From contig NZ_JOJE01000016.1 of assembly GCF_000720255.1 (NCBI RefSeq), forward strand, positions 124,001 to 188,000: DNA of 64,000 bases. The letters run 5' to 3'. This DNA comes from Streptomyces griseus subsp. griseus. GTDB lineage: Bacteria > Actinomycetota > Actinomycetes > Streptomycetales > Streptomycetaceae. The stretch's first letter is position 1. Every line of letters begins with the position of its first letter. The notes beneath the pieces were generated by a model, which did not search any database, had not been told where the DNA came from, and saw only the letters and a program-made list of their open reading frames with translations. Shown here piece by piece: positions 15,918-23,528 of this stretch. The position numbers were made by a program, and so were the translations under genes.

Positions 15918-17408
15918 ATGCCGGACATCACCCACGACGAGTGGCTGCGCCGCGCCAAGGTCCTGGAGGTGTCCGGCGCGCACCACATCGACGGCGCCGA
16001 CGAGAGCGGCGGGGGAGCGGCCTACGCCGTCGTCTCGCCCCGGGACGGACAAGTGCTGGGGGAGGTCGCCGACGGGGGAGCCGCCGAGGTGGACGCGGCC
16101 GTCGCCGCCGCCCGCCGGGCGTTCGACTCCGGCCCCTGGCCATGCCTGACACCCGCCGAACGCGGCCGGACGCTCGTGCGGATCGCCGAGCTGCTCGAGG
16201 AACACCGGGAAGAGCTCGCCCTCACCGTCAGTCTGGAGATGGGCAAGCCGGTCACCGACGCGTACGAGATCGAACTGCGCGCCGCCATCACCACCTTCCG
16301 CTGGTACGGGCAGCTCGCCGACAAGCTCACCGACGAGTCGCCGCACACCGCTCCCGACGCCCTGGCGCTGGTCACGCGGGAGCCGACCGGCGTCGTCGGC
16401 GCGGTCGTCCCCTGGAACTTCCCGCTCACCCTGGCTAGCTGGAAGATCGCCCCGGCGCTCGCCGCCGGCTGCACGGTGGTGCTCAAGCCTTCCGAGACCA
16501 CTCCGCTGTCCGCCCTGCTGCTGGGCCGGATCGCCACCGAGGCCGGGCTGCCGCCGGGCGTCCTCAACGTCGTCAACGGCAACGGGCCGGTCGCCGGACG
16601 GGCCCTCGGCCTCCACCCCGACGTCGACGTCCTCGCCTTCACCGGCTCCACCGCCGTCGGCCGCCACTTCCTGCGCTACGCCGCCGACTCCAACCTCAAG
16701 CGTGTCTGGCTGGAGCTGGGCGGCAAGTCACCCAACATCATCCTGCCCGACGCCCCCGACCTGGCGAAGGCGGCCGCCACCGCCGCCTGGGGCATCTTCT
16801 TCAACCAGGGTGAGATGTGCACCGCCCCCTCCCGGCTGCTGGTGCACTCCTCGATCGCCGACCAGGTCACCGAGGCCGTCGTGGCCGGGGCCCACGCCCT
16901 GCGCGTCGGTGATCCCCTCGACCCCGCGACCGAGATGGGCGCGCTGGCCGGTGAGAGCCACCTCGTCCGCGTACTGGACCACATCGACGCGGGCCGGGCG
17001 GCGGGTGCCCGCCTGCGCACGGGCGGCGAGCGCATCCTCACCGCCACCGGAGGCACGTACCTGGAGCCGACCGTCTTCGACCGCGTCGACCCGGGCATGC
17101 GGCTGGCCCGTGAGGAGATCTTCGGCCCCGTCCTGTCCGTGCTCGCCTTCGACGACCTCGACGAGGCGGTACGCCTGGCCAACGCCACGGAGTACGGCCT
17201 CGCGGCGGGCCTGTGGACCTCCGACCTGTCCACGGCCCACCGGGTCTCCCGCGCCCTCAAGGCCGGCACGGTCTGGGTGAACTGCTACGAGGAGGGCGAC
17301 CTGACCGTGCCCTTCGGCGGCATGAAGCAGTCCGGCAACGGCCGCGACAAGTCCGCCCACGCCCTGGAGAAGTACACCGAGCTCAAGACGACCTGGATCC
17401 AGCTGTGA
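15918..17408 (+). CDS. puuC: Gamma-glutamyl-aminoaldehyde dehydrogenase (PuuC-like)
   Basis: This is a 496-residue ALDH. Catalytic Glu266 (LELGGKS) and Cys301 (FNQGEMCTAPSR) are present. The C-terminal block DLTVPFGGMKQSGNGRDKS, then ALEKYTELKTTWI, is strongly PuuC-like. E. coli PuuC oxidises gamma-glutamyl-gamma-aminobutyraldehyde. Here the substrate would be a gamma-glutamylated aldehyde made by the upstream steps. The next gene is a PuuD-like hydrolase starting 4 bp before this stop ends, so the two are translationally coupled. No PuuB-type amine oxidase is encoded in the cluster. Confidence 0.88.
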   Translation: MPDITHDEWLRRAKVLEVSGAHHIDGADESGGGAAYAVVSPRDGQVLGEVADGGAAEVDAAVAAARRAFDSGPWPCLTPAERGRTLVRIAELLEEHREELALTVSLEMGKPVTDAYEIELRAAITTFRWYGQLADKLTDESPHTAPDALALVTREPTGVVGAVVPWNFPLTLASWKIAPALAAGCTVVLKPSETTPLSALLLGRIATEAGLPPGVLNVVNGNGPVAGRALGLHPDVDVLAFTGSTAVGRHFLRYAADSNLKRVWLELGGKSPNIILPDAPDLAKAAATAAWGIFFNQGEMCTAPSRLLVHSSIADQVTEAVVAGAHALRVGDPLDPATEMGALAGESHLVRVLDHIDAGRAAGARLRTGGERILTATGGTYLEPTVFDRVDPGMRLAREEIFGPVLSVLAFDDLDEAVRLANATEYGLAAGLWTSDLSTAHRVSRALKAGTVWVNCYEEGDLTVPFGGMKQSGNGRDKSAHALEKYTELKTTWIQL

Positions 17409-18109
17409 CAACGCCCGCACGCCCGCTCATCGCCGTCCCCGCCCGCTTCTCCGCCACCACCTCCGCACTCAGGTACGCCGCCGAGGTCAACGCCCGCGCG
17501 CTGATCGAGGCGGTGTGGCGGGCCGGCGGCGAACCGGTGAGCGTCCACCCGGCGACCACCGAGGTGCCCGCCCGCCTCACCCGCTTCGACGGCGTCCTGC
17601 TGCCCGGCGGCGGTGACCTGGCCCCGCACCGCTACGGCGCCGCCGACACCCACGCGAGCGTCTACGACGTGGACGACCTCCAGGACACCTTCGACCTCGC
17701 CGTCGCCCGGGAGGCACTGGAGCAGGGCCTGCCCCTGCTGGCGGTCTGCCGCGGCCTCCAGGCTGTCAACGTCGCCCTCGGCGGCACCCTGGAACAGGAC
17801 ATGGGCGGCCCGCAGCGCGAGCACCGGCACCTCGTGCACCCCGTGGAGGTCCGGCGCGGCACGGCACTGGAGCGGGCCGTCGGCGCCGAGAAGATCGAGG
17901 TCTCCTGCTACCACCACCAGCGGGTCGACCGCCTCGGCGCGGGCCTCACCGTCACGGCCCGTGCGGCCGACGGCACCGTGGAGGGACTCGAACTCGTCAC
18001 GGCCACCGGATGGTTCACCGCCGTCCAGTGGCACCCCGAGGACACCGCCCACGAGGACCCCGCCCAGCAGGGGCTCTTCGACGCCCTCGTCCGAGCTGCC
18101 GGAGGGTGA
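17405..18109 (+). CDS. puuD: Gamma-glutamyl-gamma-aminobutyrate hydrolase-like class I glutamine amidotransferase (PuuD-like)
   Basis: This is a 234-residue class I GATase-fold hydrolase. The nucleophile is Cys115 in LLAVCRGLQAVN, with His210 and Glu212 in FTAVQWHPEDT; DGVLLPGGGDLAP forms the oxyanion region. It should release glutamate from the oxidised gamma-glutamyl intermediate. The start is GTG 17405, overlapping the PuuC stop in GTGA. With the GS-like ligase it bounds a complete protect-and-release gamma-glutamylation route. Confidence 0.88.
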   Translation: MTTPARPLIAVPARFSATTSALRYAAEVNARALIEAVWRAGGEPVSVHPATTEVPARLTRFDGVLLPGGGDLAPHRYGAADTHASVYDVDDLQDTFDLAVAREALEQGLPLLAVCRGLQAVNVALGGTLEQDMGGPQREHRHLVHPVEVRRGTALERAVGAEKIEVSCYHHQRVDRLGAGLTVTARAADGTVEGLELVTATGWFTAVQWHPEDTAHEDPAQQGLFDALVRAAGG

Positions 18110-18175
18110 ACGACCCGTCACGTTACGTAGTTCCCGCGAGAACTGGGAATGCGCTTCGGTCCGTGAAAGGTTGGT

Positions 18176-18181
18176 ATATAC
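18176..18181 (+). promoter_or_regulatory. A/T-rich promoter-like block upstream of the third aldehyde dehydrogenase
   Basis: The sequence GGTTGGTATATACATCTAG is exceptionally A/T-rich for this genome and contains a TATATA -10-like element about 40 bp before the GTG start. An inverted repeat, AGTTC-N6-GAACT (18129-18144), lies further upstream. A separate promoter for the following gene is likely. Confidence 0.4.
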
Positions 18182-18218
18182 ATCTAGCTGATCCGACCCC
18201 GACGAACCGAGGCACGAC

Positions 18219-19541
18219 GTGACCACCGCACTGCCCGAGACGCCCGCCGACACCGTCGCCCGGCTGCGCGCCACCTTCCGTACCGGCCGCACCAAGTCCG
18301 TCGAGTGGCGCACGACCCAGCTGCGCCGCCTGCGCGCGATGCTCACGGAGAACGGCCCCGACCTCGCCGCCGCCCTCCGTACCGATCTCGGCAAGAGCGC
18401 CACCGAGGCCCACCGCACCGAGATCGACTTCACGGTCCGCGAGATCGACCACACCCTCGACCACCTCGCCGACTGGCTGCGCCCCGAGCCCGCCCCGGTC
18501 CCGGCCCACCTCGGTGCCGACATTCGCGTCTGGACCCAGTACGACCCGCTGGGTGTCGTCCTCGTGATAGCCCCCTGGAACTACCCCGCACAGCTGCTCC
18601 TCGCCCCCGTCGTCGGCGCGCTCGCCGCGGGCAACGCGGTCGTCGCCAAGCCCAGCGAACTCGCACCCGCCACCTCCGCCGCCGTGGCCCGGCTGCTGCC
18701 CGCGTACCTCGACACGGACGCGGTCGCCGTCGTCGAGGGCGGCGTCCCGGAGACCACGGCCCTGCTGGCCGAGCGCTTCGACCACGTCTTCTACACCGGC
18801 AACGGCACCGTCGGACGCATCGTCATGCGCGCCGCCGCCGAGCACCTCACCCCGGTCACCCTCGAACTCGGCGGCAAGTCACCGGTGTTCGTCGACCGCG
18901 ACACCGACCTCGACGTCGTCGCCGACCGGCTGGCCCGTGGAAAATTCCTCAACGCCGGCCAGACCTGCGTCGCCCCCGACTACGTCCTGACCGACCCGGA
19001 GACCGCCGCCGCCCTCGAACCCGCCCTCGCCCGAGCCGTGGAGGCGGTCTACGGCGCCGACCCGCAGGCCTCCTCCGAGTACGGCCGGATCGTCAACGAG
19101 CGCCACTTCGACCGGCTGACCGGCCTGCTCGGCTCGGGCCGTGTCGTCGTGGGCGGCGACAGCGACCGCACCGACAAGTACATCGCCCCGACCGTCCTGG
19201 CCGACGTCGACCCCAAGTCGCCCGTCATGGGGGAGGAGATCTTCGGCCCGATCCTGCCCCTCGTGACCGTCGACGGCCTCGACGAGGCCATCGCCTTCAT
19301 CAACGACCGCGACAAGCCGCTCGCGCTGTACGTCTTCAGCGAGACCGAGGCCACCCGCGGCCGCATCGCCGCCGAGACCTCCTCCGGCGGCCTCGGCCAC
19401 GGCCTGCCGCTCGCCCATCTCACCGTCTCCGACCTGCCGTTCGGCGGGGTGGGGGAGAGCGGCATGGGCAACTACCACGGCCGGTACTCCATCGAGACGT
19501 TCAGCCACCGCAAGGCGGTGCTGGAGAAGCCGCTGAGCTGA
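18219..19541 (+). CDS. Aldehyde dehydrogenase, class 3-like
   Basis: This is a 440-residue ALDH, shorter than the two upstream paralogues. It resembles class 3 fatty/aromatic aldehyde dehydrogenases: VVLVIAPWNYPAQLLLAP, YTGNGTVGRIVM, Glu216 in LELGGKSPVFVD and Cys250 in LNAGQTCVAPDYV. The C-terminal GGVGESGMGNYHGRYSIETF also fits. It would oxidise a hydrophobic or aromatic aldehyde. The start is GTG 18219. A 109-bp gap with its own promoter-like A/T block separates it from PuuD, so it may belong to the pathway functionally but be expressed independently. Confidence 0.9.
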   Translation: MTTALPETPADTVARLRATFRTGRTKSVEWRTTQLRRLRAMLTENGPDLAAALRTDLGKSATEAHRTEIDFTVREIDHTLDHLADWLRPEPAPVPAHLGADIRVWTQYDPLGVVLVIAPWNYPAQLLLAPVVGALAAGNAVVAKPSELAPATSAAVARLLPAYLDTDAVAVVEGGVPETTALLAERFDHVFYTGNGTVGRIVMRAAAEHLTPVTLELGGKSPVFVDRDTDLDVVADRLARGKFLNAGQTCVAPDYVLTDPETAAALEPALARAVEAVYGADPQASSEYGRIVNERHFDRLTGLLGSGRVVVGGDSDRTDKYIAPTVLADVDPKSPVMGEEIFGPILPLVTVDGLDEAIAFINDRDKPLALYVFSETEATRGRIAAETSSGGLGHGLPLAHLTVSDLPFGGVGESGMGNYHGRYSIETFSHRKAVLEKPLS

Positions 19542-19556
19542 GCAGCCGAGCACCAG

Positions 19557-19573
19557 GAGAACGTAAAGTTCTC
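19557..19573. repeat. Perfect inverted repeat GAGAAC-N5-GTTCTC
   Basis: The dyad (GAGAACGTAAAGTTCTC) lies between the ALDH stop and the aldo/keto reductase start, 45 bp before the latter. It could be an operator for the reductase gene or a weak terminator; position alone does not decide. Confidence 0.45.
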
Positions 19574-19617
19574 GGCCGACCGTCCGACTGTCCGTCCGCC
19601 CGTGCGAAACTCCGTCG

Positions 19618-20514
19618 ATGAGCTCGCAGACCATCACCGCGGACGCCGCGGGCACCTGGAAACTCGGCGACCACACCGTCGGCCGCGTCGGCCTCGGCGC
19701 GATGCGGCTGACGGGCAGCGCCGCCTTCCACCTCGGGACACCGAGCGACCGCGACCGCTCGATCGCCGTTCTGCGCAGGGCGGTCGAGCTCGGCGTGAAC
19801 CACGTCGACACGGCCGCCTTCTACTTCTCCTCGCTGCGCTCCGCCAACGAACTGATCAACAGCGCGCTGGCGCCGTACGCCGACGACCTGCTCATCGCCG
19901 TCAAGGTCGGCCCCTACCGCGACTACGCGGGTGAGTGGGGCACCGCGGCCCGCCCGGAGGACCTGCGCGGCCATGTCGAGGAGAACCTCCGCCAGCTCGG
20001 CCGCGACCACCTCGACCTCGTGTATCTGCGCCGCATGCGCCAGGACTCCATCGCCGAGCACTTCGGCGCGCTCGCCGGCCTGCGCGAGGCCGGCCTGGTC
20101 CGCCACCTCGGCATCTCCGACGTCGAGCCCCGCCACCTCGCCGAGGCGCAGGCCATCGCGCCGGTGGTGAGCGTGCAGAACCGGTACGGACTAGGCCGCC
20201 ACGCCCCCGCGACCGACGAAGTCCTGCGCCTCTGCGGTGAACAGGGCATCGCCTTCGTACCGTTCTTCGCCATCGCGGGCGACGGCGGCGCCCACGGTCC
20301 GTCTCCCACCCACGACGAGGAGCTCCGCGGCGTCGCGGACGCCCATGGCGCGACCCCCAGCCAGATCCGCCTCGCCTGGACCCTCGCCCAGGGCCCCCAC
20401 GTCCTCGCCATCCCGGGCACCGGCAACCCCGACCACCTCACCGAGAACGTGGCCGCGGGGGCGGTGCGACTGACGGCTGAGGAATTGAAGCGGCTTGATG
20501 TTGAACGGACTTGA
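19618..20514 (+). CDS. Aldo/keto reductase
   Basis: This is a 298-residue (alpha/beta)8 NADPH-dependent oxidoreductase. Key blocks are the N-terminal VGLGAMRLTG, NHVDTAAFYFSS carrying the Asp and catalytic Tyr of the tetrad, LLIAVKVG with the Lys, and the cofactor-site segment IPGTGNPDHLTENV. The natural substrate is unknown. ATG 19618 is the first plausible start. Its stop codon lies inside the dyad that precedes the MarR gene, so the two genes are close but probably separately controlled. Confidence 0.9.
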   Translation: MSSQTITADAAGTWKLGDHTVGRVGLGAMRLTGSAAFHLGTPSDRDRSIAVLRRAVELGVNHVDTAAFYFSSLRSANELINSALAPYADDLLIAVKVGPYRDYAGEWGTAARPEDLRGHVEENLRQLGRDHLDLVYLRRMRQDSIAEHFGALAGLREAGLVRHLGISDVEPRHLAEAQAIAPVVSVQNRYGLGRHAPATDEVLRLCGEQGIAFVPFFAIAGDGGAHGPSPTHDEELRGVADAHGATPSQIRLAWTLAQGPHVLAIPGTGNPDHLTENVAAGAVRLTAEELKRLDVERT

Positions 20515-20541
20515 CCTCAAGTCAGGTTGAGTTTCTACGGT
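20511..20541 (+). promoter_or_regulatory. Dyad promoter with a 19-bp spacer upstream of the MarR gene
   Basis: TTGACC (20511-20516) and TACGGT (20536-20541) are separated by 19 bp. The spacer contains the dyad CTCAA-N6-TTGAG, and a second perfect dyad, ACTTGA-CC-TCAAGT (20509-20522), overlaps the -35. Long-spacer dyad promoters of this kind are typical of MerR-family control, but the dyad could equally serve the downstream MarR protein. Confidence 0.5.
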
Positions 20542-20583
20542 CGATCTGTCGAACCAGTTGAGGCAAAGGCGGAGGGACCGGCC

Positions 20584-21042
20584 ATGGAGTACTCGCACAA
20601 CGACGCCGAACTGATCAGGCAACCGATCGGCTACTGGAGTTGGGCGGCCTACAAGGCCGTCGTCAGCCGCACCCGGGCAGCCCTCGCCGGGATAGGCACG
20701 ACCCAGCCGCAGTGGTGGGTTCTCGCGCAGGTCGCACGCGCCGAAACCGTCAAAACCCGCGACGAGGTGTCCCGCCTCCTCCGCAACTATCTCGACACAG
20801 GTCCGGGAGCCATGGAGTCGGAGATCGACACGACCATCGCCCAAGGCTGGATCACCGAGGACGCCGAGGGACGCCTCGGCATCACGACGGAAGGCCGGGC
20901 GTTCTATGACAAGGCCGCGGCCCTCCAGGACGAGTTGTGGGCGGAACGGCACGCGGGCATCTCAGAAGAGGAGTACCTGAGCACCCTCAAGGTGCTGCAG
21001 CGATTCATCCACAACACTGGCGGGCGTGCTTGGCACCACTGA
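20584..21042 (+). CDS. MarR-type winged-helix transcriptional regulator
   Basis: This is a 152-residue protein with the layout of MarR regulators: an N-terminal dimerisation helix (GYWSWAAYKAVVSRTRAAL), then a winged helix around residues 38-105 (TQPQWWVLAQVARAE, KTRDEVSRLL, MESEIDTTIAQGWI, RLGITTEGRAFYDKA), and a C-terminal helix. ATG 20584 is preferred over the longer frame because GGAGGGACC precedes it and similarity begins there. A dyad promoter lies ~45-75 bp upstream, suggesting autoregulation. Confidence 0.8.
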   Translation: MEYSHNDAELIRQPIGYWSWAAYKAVVSRTRAALAGIGTTQPQWWVLAQVARAETVKTRDEVSRLLRNYLDTGPGAMESEIDTTIAQGWITEDAEGRLGITTEGRAFYDKAAALQDELWAERHAGISEEEYLSTLKVLQRFIHNTGGRAWHH

Positions 21043-21640
21043 GGTTTCGGCGCACAGGTGAACGACGGCTGTGCCGAGGGTGCTGACGCGGTTCTCGTAC
21101 TCACGGCGAACCTTGCGCTGGGCCGGGACGACCGGCAGGCCGTGGGCGCCATCGAGGGGCTGGCATCGGGCGAGGAGCCCGCGGTGTACCGCAGGGACGG
21201 TGCTGATACGCAGGGTGTAGCGCCGGCCGCGCCGTACGGTCACCCCGTGGTCGAGCGCGGCCCGCTCGGCGGGCTCCAGCTCGGTGGTGCGGAGGAAGTC
21301 GGCGACCTTGCCGGGCATGTCGAGGGTGATCGGCAGCTCCGGTGGCGGGGCGTCCTCGTGGCCGGCCGCGGTGTGCTCGGCATCAGGTCGGCGATGGCCG
21401 ACCACGGCTGACGCCGTGTTCGCGGGCCAGGGCGGCGATTGGACCGGCCCTCCAGGTGCGCGGTACGCACGGCGTCGGTCTTCGGCTGGGATGGCCGGAC
21501 GGCGCCCGCCCTTGTTGCCTTTGGCCTCGGCGGCCCGCAGGCCGTCGTAGGTCAGCTCCCGTTGGAGGTCGCGCTGGAGTTCTCCGGCTGCGGCGAGGGT
21601 CTGCACCATGAACTTGATTGGATCTGAGCCTCCAGCAGGA
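21040..21640 (-). pseudogene. Serine recombinase (resolvase) remnant, truncated and frameshifted
   Basis: Reading leftward from ~21625, DPIKFMVQTLAAAGELQRDL, then QRELTYDGLRAAEAKGNKGG, is the end of a serine-recombinase catalytic domain and its long E helix. The C-terminal helix-turn-helix is split between frames: AHLEGRS, then IAALAREHGVSRG in another, then AIADLMP. A further C-terminal stretch (LPITLDMPGKVADFLRTTEL) continues in the first frame. The N-terminal half with the catalytic serine is missing. It marks a decayed mobile element at the left border of the ArsR/SDR/MFS island. Confidence 0.65.
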
Positions 21641-21693
21641 CCCGAAAAGTGTCGCCCGGTCAGGCGGGGTTGGGCGGAGGCGACTGCTGATCC

Positions 21694-22701
21694 TCAGCTG
21701 TCGTGAGTTCGCGGTCCGGTAGCGGTGGTCGTGAGCCGGTCGCCGAGCGTGCTTCTCCGGTACAACACATGCCGTCCGTCACGTGTCCGGGTGACCAGTC
21801 CTGTGGAGTGCAGGACGCGCAGGTGTTGGGAGACAGCGCTTGGGGTGACCCTGAGACGGCGGGCGAGCTCTACGGTGGGCAGCGGCTCTTCCAGGAGGCT
21901 GAGCAGTCTGGCTCGGGATGAACCGAGCAGAGACACCAGGGCGGTTGTGTCGACGGTCGGCATCTCCGAGCCCCACAGTGTGGCTACTCCCCGGCTGGGA
22001 TAGACGAGGCTCGGCGGCTCGTCCGGGCTTACGGGGGGCGCGGGCTTGTGTGCGAAGACGGACGGCAGGAGCAGCAGCCCCCGGCCAGATGCCGCCACCC
22101 GGTGCCTGCTGATCATCTTGTGGATGTACAGCTCTCCCCTTTGCCAGCGCAGGTTCGGGTGCATGTCGGCGAAGAGCAGTCGCGCGCCCCCCAGGGCGAG
22201 CTGGCGGGCGCGGTAGGTCATGTCGGCTTCCAGCACCAGTCGCATCTGTGGCCACATCGGCTCGATGGCCACCGCCCAGTACTGGCGCAGGAGATCGCAG
22301 ATGGCGTCGCGGAGTCTGGCGACCGGTGCGTCTTCGGCGGCGGTGGCGTCGTGGAGGGCTTCGGGAACAGGGTCGGGTGCGTGCGCGAGCAGCAGGTCGT
22401 GGCGGACCCGAGCGCAGGACGCCTGGCGGACGGCGGAGAGTTCTTCTTCGAAGGCCGGCGCGAAGCTCGCGGGATTCGGGGTCAGGAAGTCGGGGAGGGT
22501 ACGCCGCTGGGCGACCAGGGACATGAGGAGACCGGTGTCGAGCGTGCCGAGTCTGCCGAGTACGGACCTGCGCCAGGGCAGATGCAGCGCCGAAAGGCCG
22601 GGATCCTGGAGCACCCGCAGGCTGAACAGGGTTTCGTGCAGGGGTGAGAGGGCGAAGCGGGTGTCTGCGAGGTCCTCGACGCCGAGCACAAAGCTGATCA
22701 T
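21694..22701 (-). CDS. ArsR-type winged-helix regulator with DUF5937-like N-terminal domain
   Basis: This is a 335-residue regulator. A long N-terminal domain beginning MISFVLGVEDLADTRFALSP is followed near the C-terminus by an ArsR winged helix: LLSLLEEPLPTVELARRL, VTPSAVSQHLRVLHSTGLVT, RDGRHVLYRRS. The ATG 22701 start matches the conserved beginning; earlier ATG and GTG codons would overlap the divergent SDR gene. No convincing ribosome-binding site precedes it, so the transcript may be leaderless. It is divergent from, and probably controls, the SDR-MFS pair. Confidence 0.8.
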   Translation of the reverse strand: MISFVLGVEDLADTRFALSPLHETLFSLRVLQDPGLSALHLPWRRSVLGRLGTLDTGLLMSLVAQRRTLPDFLTPNPASFAPAFEEELSAVRQASCARVRHDLLLAHAPDPVPEALHDATAAEDAPVARLRDAICDLLRQYWAVAIEPMWPQMRLVLEADMTYRARQLALGGARLLFADMHPNLRWQRGELYIHKMISRHRVAASGRGLLLLPSVFAHKPAPPVSPDEPPSLVYPSRGVATLWGSEMPTVDTTALVSLLGSSRARLLSLLEEPLPTVELARRLRVTPSAVSQHLRVLHSTGLVTRTRDGRHVLYRRSTLGDRLTTTATGPRTHDS

Positions 22702-22757
22702 TAAGCCATACGCTACATCGATTGGCGACGCGACGTCGATGCCGTGGACTTCCTCCC

Positions 22758-23525
22758 ATGACACCCACAACTCATGTGCGGCGGACGGCGATTGTCACCG
22801 GTGCTGCCCGCGGTATCGGCGCCGCTGTTGCCAGGCGCCTGGCGGGCGACGGCATGGCGGTCGGCGTGATCGATCTGGACGAGGCGGACTGCGCCGATAC
22901 CGTGGAGGCCATCACCAGTGTCGGCGGGGCAGCGCTGGCCGTCGCCGCTGATGTCGCCGACGAGGCCGCGGTCACTGCGGCCGTCGCCCGGATCGGCGAC
23001 GCGTTCGGGCCGCCGACGGTGCTGGTCAACAACGCCGGCATCGGACCCCGTGCTGACCTTGTGGACATGACCACGCAGCAGTGGGACACGGTTTTGGGGA
23101 TCAACCTCAGCGGCCCTTTCTTCGCCGCCCGGGCCGTCTGCCCGCACATGGTGGCGGCAGGATGGGGACCCATGGTCAACATGTCGAGCGTCTCCGCTGT
23201 CGGTGATGCCGGCCGCGTCGACTACGCCGGCGCGAAGGCGGGTTTGATCGGATTCACCAAATCCCTCGCTCTCCAGCTCGGCCCGCATGGCGTGACCGCG
23301 AACGCCATCGCGCCGGGATTCGTCGTGAGCGACATGACCAGGGCCTCGGCCCGGCGGCTCGGCCTGAGTTTCGAGGAGTTCCGGTACAGGGCGGAGCAGT
23401 CCATCACGGTCGGCCGGGTGGGCCTGCCGGACGACATCGCGCATACCGCCTCCTTCCTCGTAAGTCCCGGGGCGGGGTTCGTCTCCGGCCAGGTCATCTA
23501 CGTCGCGGGCGGGCCGGTGGACTGA
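22758..23525 (+). CDS. SDR-family NAD(P)-dependent oxidoreductase (FabG-like)
   Basis: This is a 255-residue classical short-chain dehydrogenase. It has the cofactor motif TGAARGIG, the structural NNAG (VLVNNAGIGPR), the active-site Ser in NMSSVSAVG, and YxxxK in YAGAKAG. It closes with FVSGQVIYVAGGPVD, the usual FabG-like end. The substrate is unknown. ATG 22758 is chosen because the Rossmann fold starts directly after it. The MFS transporter begins 3 bp after its stop, so the two form an operon, perhaps modifying and exporting a toxic compound. Confidence 0.9.
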   Translation: MTPTTHVRRTAIVTGAARGIGAAVARRLAGDGMAVGVIDLDEADCADTVEAITSVGGAALAVAADVADEAAVTAAVARIGDAFGPPTVLVNNAGIGPRADLVDMTTQQWDTVLGINLSGPFFAARAVCPHMVAAGWGPMVNMSSVSAVGDAGRVDYAGAKAGLIGFTKSLALQLGPHGVTANAIAPGFVVSDMTRASARRLGLSFEEFRYRAEQSITVGRVGLPDDIAHTASFLVSPGAGFVSGQVIYVAGGPVD

Positions 23526-23528
23526 AGG

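Noticed and set aside
15027..16667. A 546-codon minus-strand frame opposite the permease and PuuC genes
   Set aside because: It is a low-complexity Gly/Asp/Gln-rich shadow with no motifs, crossing two well-supported genes.
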